From Planctomycetota bacterium (lineage in GTDB: Bacteria; Planctomycetota; Phycisphaerae; UBA1845), in contig JAJRSP010000196.1 of assembly GCA_024278775.1 (NCBI GenBank), forward strand, positions 1-12,778: a stretch of 12,778 bases of DNA, read 5' to 3'. Each line of letters begins with the position of its first letter. Positions within the stretch are counted from its first letter, which is position 1. Positions 6,807 through 12,778 of the stretch are shown piece by piece. Made by a program: the position numbers and the translations under genes. The notes below the pieces were generated by a model. It ran no database searches, was not told where the DNA came from, and saw only the letters and a program-made list of their open reading frames with translations.

Positions 6807-8516
6807 TTACGTCGGTAGTATCGGCAGCGGGTTGGCCTGATATGGGTTGGGTGTGGCAATCACCTTTTGCGTAAGGTGATCTCGTCTCGGCGAAGCGGTT
6901 TCCAGTACTGACAGATCGGTTGGGGTCATGAGCGGACGCCACGGGCTGTGCTTCCACGTCACCATCATCGCGAGTATGACCAGGGAGATAACGATCGCAC
7001 CACTACTCACCCGATCCGTCAAGGCAACGCCGAGGGGATCACAGGCCATCAGCACCCCACCGAGTGCGACAAGACCCATGGCCGCGACGACCACCGTCTC
7101 TGCCTGGATGCCCAAGACCCGCGAGACCGGCACGAAGATCCCCACGGCCAGCGCGACGCAGATCAGAAGCCTGGCCGTCATCTTGGACCCTTCGGACGAT
7201 CGGCTCGCCACAGACGCCATCAACAACTGCCGGCCGTAACCCGTCGTGAAGCCAAGTGCGATCAGCATGGCCCCGCTCGAAAGCAATTCCCCGGATAGCC
7301 CCCACCGTGTCGCTCGGGCCAGCGCCAGGGACGCCACCACCACCGCACCGCCGCTCGTAACCGTACACAGACCAAAACCGTGAAGTGTCCGTGTGCCCGG
7401 CAGCTTCACCCAGCAACCCAGCAACACACCAATACCCAGCGTCAAGAGTGCCAGGGGAACGATTACGGAATCGACTCTCGAAGGTAGATCATGAGTCGTA
7501 AGAATGAGGCGGCAGGCGATGGCCGCACACAGCGCAGCGCAGCCTCCGACAATGACAATGCTAGCGCGAAGCAGCGTGGGCCAACGATCGCTGCGCATGG
7601 GCAGCGTGTCGGCATCATCGACGTTCAACGGATGGTTCTCGCGATATTTGGAAAAGACCCCAGCCGCCAGCAACGCCACGAGCAGCGCGGGTATCGACGC
7701 AACGACAAGCAACGGCCTGGAAGCAATGTGATGACTGACCGACTCCGCGTAGAACAAAACACCCGCGGACGCGCCCAAAAGATGCCAACCCGTGGCACGG
7801 ATATCCCACCGCCCAAATTGGCAACTCATGTGATGCGCGCACGAGAGCGCCAGACCCAGTGCCATCAGCGGTGCCAGTCCCACGCCGAATGCCAAAGCGA
7901 CGTGCAACATGTCCAGCGGCATCACCGACCAGACAAAATGAATCTGTAGCCATGCGTAGAAGGCCGACGCGAGCGCAATGGTCGCGGGCAATACGGCAAT
8001 CGTCACACCGGCCAGCAGGGCGATCCCCGAAAGAACGATCCAATATAACGGGCGATCCGCGGAGCCGCGTGCCCCAAGCGTGTCCGAAACGCTCGTAGGA
8101 CGGTTTCGGGCGATCACCCGATCCCAGAGAATCGCAAAGGTCCACATGGTCAGGCGCTGAGGCACACGCACGCCCACGGCCAGCGCAAGGAACGCGCTGG
8201 CCAAAATGTGTTCGCGCGCAAGCCCGCCGAAGGTCGCCTCCAACTGCCCGTAAAGACCGGCGATCACCATCGCCGTAGACGCGCCGAACAAACCCGAGAC
8301 AACCGCGATGGGAGCCACAAAAGACCATCGGTTCGCCTCGTCCTGCGTTGCGCCGTCATCGGCCAAAGAGGAAGTGCTACCCGTGTGTGCGTTTCGACCG
8401 TTTGTCGAACGGCCGCGAACGCCGTCGCGGGTCTGAACGATGCGCGACGTACGGCGCGCCCGGCGGCTCCTGTGATGAGTGGGCCTCCTTCCGTGTCGGC
8501 GCGTCGTCGGCAACAT
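6807..8516 (-). CDS. Polytopic inner-membrane protein (about 12-14 TM), transporter-like, with Arg-rich N-terminus
   Basis: This 569-aa protein has about 62 hydrophilic, Arg-rich residues, then hydrophobic segments to about residue 525 (for example 66-88, 158-190, ASIPALLVALLAAGVF, VIVPLALLTLGIGVLLG, AIVISLVILAMMV), 12 to 14 by eye. The C-terminal tail is polar. The overall pattern recalls major-facilitator-like proteins or the membrane half of planctomycete spermidine-synthase-like proteins, but I see no diagnostic motif and no soluble catalytic domain. The start ATG 8516 has AGGAGG nine bases upstream, and no other ATG occurs before the first TM segment, so the odd N-terminus is probably real. 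It lies 79 nt after birA and 121 nt before the 101-aa gene. A substrate cannot be named. It could be a membrane partner or a lipid/solute transporter of the secretin module. Confidence 0.75.
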   Translation of the reverse strand: MLPTTRRHGRRPTHHRSRRARRTSRIVQTRDGVRGRSTNGRNAHTGSTSSLADDGATQDEANRWSFVAPIAVVSGLFGASTAMVIAGLYGQLEATFGGLAREHILASAFLALAVGVRVPQRLTMWTFAILWDRVIARNRPTSVSDTLGARGSADRPLYWIVLSGIALLAGVTIAVLPATIALASAFYAWLQIHFVWSVMPLDMLHVALAFGVGLAPLMALGLALSCAHHMSCQFGRWDIRATGWHLLGASAGVLFYAESVSHHIASRPLLVVASIPALLVALLAAGVFSKYRENHPLNVDDADTLPMRSDRWPTLLRASIVIVGGCAALCAAIACRLILTTHDLPSRVDSVIVPLALLTLGIGVLLGCWVKLPGTRTLHGFGLCTVTSGGAVVVASLALARATRWGLSGELLSSGAMLIALGFTTGYGRQLLMASVASRSSEGSKMTARLLICVALAVGIFVPVSRVLGIQAETVVVAAMGLVALGGVLMACDPLGVALTDRVSSGAIVISLVILAMMVTWKHSPWRPLMTPTDLSVLETASPRRDHLTQKVIATPNPYQANPLPILPT

Positions 8517-8531
8517 GAGCGTGGGCCTCCT
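8479..8531 (-). repeat. Direct repeat duplicating the ribosome-binding site of the polytopic membrane protein
   Basis: AGGAGGCCCAC occurs on the minus strand at 8531-8521, serving ATG 8516, and again at 8489-8479 inside the frame, 42 nt apart. With a 2-nt gap the match continues into CTCAT, so the inner copy reads AGGAGGCCCACTC followed by ATC where the outer has ATG. It looks like a small tandem duplication of the initiation region. Confidence 0.55.
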
Positions 8532-8595
8532 GCCCGATTCCTGTCGTTGAGATCCACTCGAATTGTAACCGTCAACGCGCGAAATCCAAGCTGCG

Positions 8596-9420
8596 TCATG
8601 GAGACGGCTCGTCGACGGGAATCACAGTCGTGTCGTGGGCGGAAAAGGCACGGCGAACCCCCGAATCGAGTTGCACCATCAGGGTGGCCGTCGGATCAAT
8701 ATCGACCGTGGTGCCGGAATAGGCCCGGCCGGCGGATCGCAGACGAATGGGCCGCCCCATCGGCTCGCTGTACGAAAGCCAATCACGTCGAACCTTACCA
8801 CCACCGTGTTGTCGCATATCGAGCAGACGTCGATCGAACTCCGTAAGCAGCGCGACGGCGAGCCTCGTACGATCCACGGGCAGCGCGCTTTCCAGCTCAA
8901 GAGACGTCGCCGTAGCACCCAGCGACGAATCGAAATGGCCACGGTGTTGCAAACAATTGACCCCCACGCCGCAGACGCTCGCACCGCACTCCGCCGCGAT
9001 ACGCCGGGACTCGATCAAACCGCCGGCCAGCTTTCGCCCGCCGAGCACGAGATCGTTAGGCCACTTGATCTGCGGGTTGAGCTCGGTACACCGCACCACC
9101 GCATCCCGCGCCGCCACGGCCGACAACAACATCAACTCTCCGCTGCGAACATGAGCGGCGCCCTCAGCGATCATGATCGAGCAGAGTAGGCTCGCGCCGC
9201 GTGGAGACTCCCACCGGCGACCGAGGCGACCTCGACCGGCCGTCTGATGCTCGGCCAGAATGACCGCCCCATCCCACGTGGACGGTTCGGACGCCCCGGC
9301 TATCAAGCGCCACGCCTCGTCATTCGTACTCGTAACTTCTGGAAAATACTCGACGCAACACCCCACGTACCGCCCTTGCACGGCGTGACGAATGCGATCG
9401 ATATCGAGTTGGTGCGACAT
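8596..9420 (-). CDS. birA: Biotin--[acetyl-CoA-carboxylase] ligase, monofunctional
   Basis: The product makes biotinyl-5'-AMP and transfers biotin to the biotin-carrier domain of acetyl-CoA carboxylase and other carboxylases in the cytoplasm. From ATG 9420 it has 274 residues. The family signatures are clear: TSTND at 30-34, the biotin/ATP-binding loop GRGRLGRRW at 62-70, and KWPNDLVLGGRKLAGGLIE at 119-137 with the catalytic-site Lys. The C-terminal small beta domain is present (GRPIRLRSAGRAYSGTTVDID). There is no N-terminal helix-turn-helix, so unlike the E. coli protein it should not bind DNA as a biotin repressor. GAGG five bases before ATG 9420 and a 17-nt gap after the glycosyltransferase stop favour this start over an upstream one overlapping the previous gene. 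It is probably co-transcribed with the glycosyltransferase. Confidence 0.95.
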   Translation of the reverse strand: MSHQLDIDRIRHAVQGRYVGCCVEYFPEVTSTNDEAWRLIAGASEPSTWDGAVILAEHQTAGRGRLGRRWESPRGASLLCSIMIAEGAAHVRSGELMLLSAVAARDAVVRCTELNPQIKWPNDLVLGGRKLAGGLIESRRIAAECGASVCGVGVNCLQHRGHFDSSLGATATSLELESALPVDRTRLAVALLTEFDRRLLDMRQHGGGKVRRDWLSYSEPMGRPIRLRSAGRAYSGTTVDIDPTATLMVQLDSGVRRAFSAHDTTVIPVDEPSP

Positions 9421-9437
9421 GTGAGCCTCGGCCGCCA

Positions 9438-11129
9438 CTACCCCTGGGGTTGAGAGATCATGCTGCGGTCCCAGTTCCAATCAATCCGGCGAACCGGCTG
9501 GTCCTTACGAACGAGCACACACATGATCGGCTTATTGGTGATATCGTTGAAATCCCAGCCCACCGGTTGCCCGTAGTACTCATCGAGAAACGCCTTCCAC
9601 TCCGGAAACGGTTGTTGGTCGAACAGCACAACGATAAGCCTCGGCAGACGGGCGCGCAATTCCTGCATCAAGATGTGGCGGCGTCGCTCCGCACCGGCCA
9701 TGCCGGCGCTAACCCCCGTGATCATCGTATAGCGTGAGGCACAGCGTCTTTCGGCGTAGTAATAGATGGAGGCGTCGTTGCTGTAGACGAATATGGTGTC
9801 ACCCGGCTCGGTGATGCGTTTGATGTTCCGGCCGTGCGCCCGGCCCCAGAAATCTCTGGAGTTGTATCGTTTGATGGTGATACCAAGCGGAGGTTGACTC
9901 AGGTAGTTACGGTATTGCGTCCATGCCGAAGCGCCCCCGATCACGGCAAACGCCAGAGCATAAGCCACGATCCTACCCCGAGGTTTTTCGGATTGGGATC
10001 TGCGACCCAGCCAGTCCGCCATGTGTCCGACGGTGAGCGAGACCGCCAGCACAAGTGGTGGGATCATAAGATAGTAATAGTGCGGCCAGAAGCGCCCCGG
10101 CAGACACACTGCGATGAAACTCGCGATCACCAGCAGCGCGACCAGGGCCGCCTGGCTACCTTGGTTTGGTTCGTCGGAGGAAGAAGATGTCGGGGCGGTC
10201 GTCGCAGATGCCCTCCTTGCTGATCCCGCCCTACAAACGCGCAGGCATAGCCAGACCATACTCGCGCCGCCAAAGAGCCACAACGGCAGCGCGCTGGCAA
10301 AGATGAACGGATGGCGCTGCGGCGAAAAGAACGCAACGAATCGCATCAGAAGCCCGGCGTCCGTGTCGCTGTAGCTCAGGTTGAACAGAAACACCGCGTC
10401 GACGAATTCCGTAAAACGATCAGTGACGGTGAAATACACTAGCGAGCCGATCCATAGCACGAGCGGGCCGACGGCAAGCAGCATCAGGTTTTTCAATCGC
10501 TCGCCCGGCTTCCGGTGACGTACGGAAAAGAAAACGACCCATACGACGAGCGCGATCCAATGCACGGCCACGACCGTCTTGATGGCCGACGCCACGGCAA
10601 GCGACACCCCTGCACCAAGCAGCGCAAGACGATAACGACGCGCCGAGGCGGTGGCCAAATACCACCCCAAAAGGATCAGGGTGTTCATATAGATTTCACG
10701 GTTGCAGCCTTCGCCGCCCGTACCGGGATCTGAGGACACAAGCGCGAAAAGCATGGCCCCGAACAGGGCCGCGCCCGACCCGGCCGCCCGACAGAGGATC
10801 CCGAAAATCAGACTCAACGACGCAAGCGAGAAACCCACCACCATCCAGCGAAACACCTCGGGCGCATCCCCGAAGAACCGAATCACACCGGCAAAGAGCA
10901 CGAACACACCGAAGGGTTGGTGGTCCCAGACGTCAACATACAGACGGTCGCCCTCCAACAACCTAGCACCGATATAGGCGTAGTTGGCCTCGTCGGTTTC
11001 GAGGGGTAGATCGAAGCCGTGCAGCCGGAACACCACGAGCACAACCCCCGCCGCGAGCAGGCCGATCAGCGCGAACCGGTCGGCCCATCGGGGTTCGAGC
11101 GGGACGGGGTTGTCGTGAGCGGCTTGCAT
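9438..11129 (-). CDS. Integral membrane glycosyltransferase of the GT39/ArnT (PMT-2) type
   Basis: This 563-aa GT-C fold protein should use a polyprenyl-phosphate sugar to glycosylate an envelope lipid or protein on the outer face of the inner membrane. After a first TM segment (20-35) comes the first-loop acidic motif ETDEANYAYIGARLLEG (44-60) with D46 and E47, the catalytic/metal region of the family, followed by the usual amphipathic YVDVWDHQPFG (64-74). About ten further TM segments follow, and a second family signature, GRFWPHYYYLMIPPLVL (345-361). Residues 425-545 form a soluble periplasmic domain ending in an alpha/beta pattern (DTIFVYS, RLIVVLF). ATG 11129 has no clear ribosome-binding site. 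The gene is divergent from the YycJ-like gene (97 nt apart) and appears to head the six-gene minus-strand block. Donor and acceptor cannot be told from sequence. Confidence 0.85.
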   Translation of the reverse strand: MQAAHDNPVPLEPRWADRFALIGLLAAGVVLVVFRLHGFDLPLETDEANYAYIGARLLEGDRLYVDVWDHQPFGVFVLFAGVIRFFGDAPEVFRWMVVGFSLASLSLIFGILCRAAGSGAALFGAMLFALVSSDPGTGGEGCNREIYMNTLILLGWYLATASARRYRLALLGAGVSLAVASAIKTVVAVHWIALVVWVVFFSVRHRKPGERLKNLMLLAVGPLVLWIGSLVYFTVTDRFTEFVDAVFLFNLSYSDTDAGLLMRFVAFFSPQRHPFIFASALPLWLFGGASMVWLCLRVCRAGSARRASATTAPTSSSSDEPNQGSQAALVALLVIASFIAVCLPGRFWPHYYYLMIPPLVLAVSLTVGHMADWLGRRSQSEKPRGRIVAYALAFAVIGGASAWTQYRNYLSQPPLGITIKRYNSRDFWGRAHGRNIKRITEPGDTIFVYSNDASIYYYAERRCASRYTMITGVSAGMAGAERRRHILMQELRARLPRLIVVLFDQQPFPEWKAFLDEYYGQPVGWDFNDITNKPIMCVLVRKDQPVRRIDWNWDRSMISQPQG

Positions 11130-11213
11130 GGACCGATCATCGTAGCCTCGAACGGCTCCCCACTCCAGAATCGTGCCGGTTCGCTTGCGGCTGCACGATG
11201 GGGACGTTGCCGC

Positions 11214-11219
11214 TACAAT
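11214..11219 (+). promoter_or_regulatory. Candidate -10 element for a leaderless YycJ-like transcript
   Basis: TACAAT matches the sigma-70 -10 consensus at five of six bases and ends 7 nt before ATG 11227, so transcription would begin at or next to the start codon. No Shine-Dalgarno sequence is visible between the two. The -35 region 17 bp upstream (CTGCAC, 11191-11196) is poor. Leaderless initiation is inferred. Confidence 0.4.
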
Positions 11220-11226
11220 CGCGCGG

Positions 11227-11991
11227 ATGCTGACCTACTCCCTTCAATCCGGCTCCAACGGAAACTCGATTTACGTCGAGGCGGGTGATGTACGGCTGTT
11301 GTTCGACGCCGGCATCAGCGGCTCATGTGCCGAACGGCGTACGGCCGTCCACGGTCGAAACATTCGTGACGTGGACGCCGTCATTATTTCTCACGACCAC
11401 AATGACCACATCCGCAACGCCGGGATTTTTCAGCGGAAGTTCGGCCTGCCCCTCTACATGACACCGCACACGCAGGAGGCGACATGGTGCAAGCTCGGCC
11501 AGCTCCACGACGTGCGCCATTTTTCGTCGGGTGACACGCTCACGTTTGGATCGGTCTTGGTCCACACCACGCCAACCGCCCACGATGCGGCCGATGGGGT
11601 GGTGTTTGTGATCGAACACGACGGGAAACGGCTCGGCATCTTCACGGACCTGGGTCACTGCTATGACGGACTGGTGGCACTGCTCGAATCCGTGGACGCC
11701 GCCTACCTCGAATGCAACTACGACACCGACATGCTGGAATCAGGAGATTACCCGCCGCATCTCAAGGCACGGATTCGTGGTAATGGCGGGCACCTGTCCA
11801 ACGATGACGCCCACCAACTATTACGCGCTTGCGGCGCACGCCGACCACAGTGGATCGCCGTGGCCCACCTCAGCCAGAGCAACAACCACCCAGACCTCGC
11901 CATGAATGCCGTACGAACGGCTCTCGGCAGCGATTATCCCGTCCATCATGCGTCTCGGTATGAAACATCGAAACTCCTCACCGTATCGTGA
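11227..11991 (+). CDS. YycJ/WalJ (VicX)-like metallo-beta-lactamase-fold protein
   Basis: From ATG 11227 the product has 254 residues. The N-terminus LTYSLQSGSNGNS is the hallmark SGSxGNS of the YycJ family. Metal ligands are complete: SHDHNDH at 55-61 (H56, H58, D60, H61), TAHD with H119, FTDLG with D141, and AVAHLSQSNN with H214. The family-specific strings ECNYDTDML (162-170) and GNGGHLSNDDA (185-195) are present. Relatives are putative nucleases; in Firmicutes they accompany the WalKR cell-wall two-component system, but no histidine kinase or response regulator is here. A longer in-frame start 18 codons upstream would precede the conserved first strand and would overlap the promoter-like TACAAT, so it is disfavoured. 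It is probably cytoplasmic. Confidence 0.9.
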   Translation: MLTYSLQSGSNGNSIYVEAGDVRLLFDAGISGSCAERRTAVHGRNIRDVDAVIISHDHNDHIRNAGIFQRKFGLPLYMTPHTQEATWCKLGQLHDVRHFSSGDTLTFGSVLVHTTPTAHDAADGVVFVIEHDGKRLGIFTDLGHCYDGLVALLESVDAAYLECNYDTDMLESGDYPPHLKARIRGNGGHLSNDDAHQLLRACGARRPQWIAVAHLSQSNNHPDLAMNAVRTALGSDYPVHHASRYETSKLLTVS

Positions 11992-12020
11992 GCTTTCTTT
12001 TTCACGCCGGGTTTTTCCCG
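11987..12020 (+). terminator. Possible weak terminator structures after the YycJ-like gene
   Basis: Two small hairpins follow or overlap the stop codon. CGTGA (11987-11991) pairs with TCACG (12002-12006) across a T-rich loop, and CGGG-TTTTT-CCCG spans 12008-12020. Neither is followed by a T tract, so termination strength is doubtful. They sit in the 52-nt space between two convergent genes. Confidence 0.3.
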
Positions 12021-12043
12021 ATAATGACACAGCGCGGCACCCG

Positions 12044-12346
12044 CTATACACGAAAAGGGTCGTCGTCATCGTCGAGATCATCGGGTTCGTCGTACTTCCA
12101 GCGGTCCGCCTCGTCGGTCTCATCGATTTCCCGTTCGAGTTGTTTGAATAGTTTTTCTTGAAGCGGCGCGAAACGTCGGTGCATGTTGAGCGTCGCTTCG
12201 TGAGCGTCCGCAATCACCTGTAATTGCCGGAGTTCCCATTTTGCCAAACACTCCGGCTCTTTGATGGTTGAATAGGGATCACAGGTTAAATAGGGCGAAC
12301 CATCTGATAGCCGTCGAAAGAATTCACAGTCTTCACAGCGTAGCAT
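12044..12346 (-). CDS. Conserved-type 100-aa four-cysteine protein with acidic tail, function unknown
   Basis: The product is small and soluble with C4-x2-C7, C22 and C33, the spacing of a possible structural zinc site. The segment YSTIKEPECLAKWELRQL (25-42) carries the last Cys. A long helix follows (about 42-82, rich in charged residues: ATLNMHRRFAPLQEKLFKQL), then a WKYDEPDD motif and an aspartate run (DDDDD) at the C-terminus. I recall similar unnamed proteins from Phycisphaerae genomes but cannot check. AGGAGA sits nine bases upstream of ATG 12346, supporting this start. The acidic tail and helix could mediate contact with a basic partner or nucleic-acid-binding protein; this is speculation. 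It is convergent with the YycJ-like gene. Confidence 0.75.
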   Translation of the reverse strand: MLRCEDCEFFRRLSDGSPYLTCDPYSTIKEPECLAKWELRQLQVIADAHEATLNMHRRFAPLQEKLFKQLEREIDETDEADRWKYDEPDDLDDDDDPFRV

Positions 12347-12461
12347 ATCGAAAGATCTCCTGCTTTATACTGGGGAGCGGGTTTGGTGTTGGTCGAAGTA
12401 TATGGTGAGAGTTATCGCCAGCCTTACCTATTGTGTGTAGTGTTGGTGTTAAGTGGCGGTG

Positions 12462-12490
12462 TTGCGCGGCGCGCAAAATTTCCGTAAAAT
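12462..12490 (+). promoter_or_regulatory. Candidate sigma-70-type promoter
   Basis: TTGCGC (12462-12467), a 17-bp spacer, then TAAAAT (12485-12490). The -10 matches five of six consensus bases and the -35 three of six. It points rightward toward the tandem hairpins and the edge of the window. Spacing is ideal, but chance occurrence in an AT-rich stretch is possible. Confidence 0.35.
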
Positions 12491-12504
12491 AAAGCTTGCG
12501 GAAA
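12479..12504. repeat. Operator-like inverted repeat overlapping the candidate -10
   Basis: TTTCCGTAA (12479-12487) and TTGCGGAAA (12496-12504) are inverted copies matching at eight of nine positions, with an 8-nt centre. The repeat covers the proposed -10 TAAAAT, a position where a bound repressor would block transcription. No repressor gene is visible in the window. Confidence 0.4.
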
Positions 12505-12550
12505 CGATAAGAACTTGCGATAGTAACCCGTGTCATAACTTTGTCCTCTT

Positions 12551-12577
12551 ACCGACCCGTCCCCCCCATGGGTCGGT
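12551..12577 (+). repeat. First of two tandem hairpins (8-bp perfect stem)
   Basis: ACCGACCC (12551-12558) pairs perfectly with GGGTCGGT (12570-12577) around an 11-nt, C-rich loop. It is followed by TTCCCCC rather than a T tract. It lies 7 nt before the second hairpin, so the pair may work together as an RNA structure. Confidence 0.6.
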
Positions 12578-12584
12578 TCCCCCA

Positions 12585-12616
12585 AGGCCCGGTCCACCCC
12601 ACCGGGCCTCTTTCTT
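12585..12616 (+). terminator. Intrinsic terminator, plus-strand direction
   Basis: AGGCCCGGT (12585-12593) and ACCGGGCCT (12601-12609) form a perfect 9-bp GC-rich stem with a 7-nt loop, followed by CTTTCTT (12610-12616). The T-rich side is on the plus strand only. No plus-strand gene ends nearby: the YycJ-like gene stops about 590 bp earlier, with an antisense gene between. It therefore probably ends a short transcript begun near 12495 or attenuates a gene off the right edge. Confidence 0.65.
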
Positions 12617-12707
12617 GCGCTCTTATCTTTTGCAATACGATAATGAGTCGTCCCTGAAAGACGGTTATCGCGTGCAGATCGCCGTATTTTTCGTCATTTT
12701 CGTGGCT

Positions 12708-12758
12708 TGGAAATTGCAGGGTTTTGTATCGATTGATGGTGAAACCTTGCAATTTTCG
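12708..12758 (+). repeat. 17-bp hairpin near the right edge
   Basis: Bases 12708-12724 (TTGGAAATTGCAGGGTTT less its first T) pair with 12742-12758 (AAACCTTGCAATTTTCG). In plus-strand RNA this gives 17 consecutive pairs including three G-U wobbles. The 17-nt loop contains ATCGAT. It ends 9 nt before a GGAGG motif, so in plus-strand RNA it could affect translation of a gene at the edge; as DNA it could be a protein-binding dyad. Confidence 0.6.
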
Positions 12759-12767
12759 TACAGGCAC

Positions 12768-12772
12768 GGAGG
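12768..12772 (+). promoter_or_regulatory. GGAGG ribosome-binding-like motif just before the right edge
   Basis: GGAGG is followed by CCCTGA and the end of the window. If the next bases are TG, an ATG would begin at 12778 with 5-nt spacing. This suggests, but does not show, a plus-strand gene starting at the edge. Confidence 0.35.
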
Positions 12773-12778
12773 CCCTGA

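Larger units (their letters stand above)
12347..12778. other. Gene-free right end with several DNA/RNA structure signals
   Basis: About 430 bp hold no protein gene I can support. Open frames on either strand (for example minus 12767-12549) start at GTG without a ribosome-binding site and read through strong hairpins. AT content is visibly higher in parts than in the coding regions. The plus strand carries a candidate promoter, an inverted repeat over it, two tandem hairpins with a T-rich tail, a 17-bp hairpin, and GGAGG near the edge; each is listed separately. The layout fits the leader of a plus-strand gene starting at or beyond the right edge, a small RNA, or both. Confidence 0.55.

Noticed and set aside
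6686..6859. Longer start for the 101-aa protein
   Set aside because: The added residues are Arg-rich without a visible domain and the frame would run into the preceding gene; GGAG favours ATG 6685.
7615..8328. 237-codon minus-strand frame inside the polytopic membrane protein gene
   Set aside because: It is a shifted-frame shadow with Arg/Cys/Gly-rich composition and no membrane or domain pattern, whereas the main frame has regular TM segments.
8264..8599. Minus-strand frame spanning the birA-membrane protein gap, considered as evidence of a frameshift at the N-terminus
   Set aside because: Both frames are Arg-rich there, and the main frame has AGGAGG at its ATG; nothing shows a frameshift.
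9421..9480. Upstream ATG for birA (20 extra residues)
   Set aside because: It would overlap the glycosyltransferase gene, and ATG 9420 has a nearby GAGG and gives the usual family N-terminus.
12333..12767. Two minus-strand open frames (12536-12333 and 12767-12549)
   Set aside because: The first overlaps the start of the four-Cys gene; the second starts at GTG without a ribosome site and translates through the tandem hairpins. Neither resembles a known protein.
1..12778. Checked for CRISPR arrays, transposases, insertion-sequence ends, tRNA and rRNA
   Set aside because: No regularly spaced repeats, no transposase motifs and no cloverleaf or rRNA segments were seen by eye; a covariance-model scan was not possible.

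Overview
The window most likely comes from a planctomycete, probably of the Phycisphaerae group. This is inferred from gene content: a Ser/Thr kinase with an N-terminal zinc-binding HxxxCxxC segment and a C-terminal CHASE2 sensor, an orphan secretin followed by a TPR lipoprotein, and a small four-cysteine protein ('IKEPECLAKW' type) that I recall, without checking, from Phycisphaerae. The sequence is GC-rich, densely coding and mostly protein-coding. I see no rRNA, tRNA, CRISPR array, transposase or insertion sequence.

Layout, left to right. (1) 1-1796, minus strand: the first 598 residues of a membrane Ser/Thr kinase that runs off the left edge. (2) 1797-2296: a gap of about 500 bp with one good hairpin and a weak coding-like frame. 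(3) 2308-3192, plus strand: a tRNase Z-like metallo-beta-lactamase-fold hydrolase with a GTG start and a clear GGAGG site. It converges on the next block with only 3 nt between the stop codons. (4) 11129 down to 3196, minus strand: six co-directional genes. In transcription order these are a GT39-type integral membrane glycosyltransferase, a monofunctional biotin-protein ligase (BirA), a 12-14 TM membrane protein with an Arg-rich N-terminus, a 101-aa single-TM protein, a secretin with a STN domain and an unusual C-terminal extension, and a TPR lipoprotein. (5) 11227-11991, plus strand: a YycJ/WalJ-type metallo-beta-lactamase protein, divergent from the glycosyltransferase and possibly leaderless. 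(6) 12346-12044, minus strand: the 100-aa four-Cys protein. (7) 12347-12778: a non-coding stretch with a candidate plus-strand promoter overlapping an inverted repeat, two tandem strong hairpins ending in a T-rich tract, a 17-bp hairpin, and a GGAGG motif just before the right edge.

How the genes may work together. The last four minus-strand genes (8516 to 3196) look like an envelope module. The secretin would form an outer-membrane pore, the TPR lipoprotein translated just after it is a plausible pilotin or assembly factor, and the 101-aa protein and the polytopic protein would be inner-membrane partners. None of the ATPase, platform or pseudopilin genes of a type II secretion or type IV pilus system is present in the window, so this is either a partial locus or a dedicated secretin system. 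BirA and the glycosyltransferase appear to be co-transcribed housekeeping or envelope genes. The two most interesting regions are the secretin module and the structured leader at the right end.
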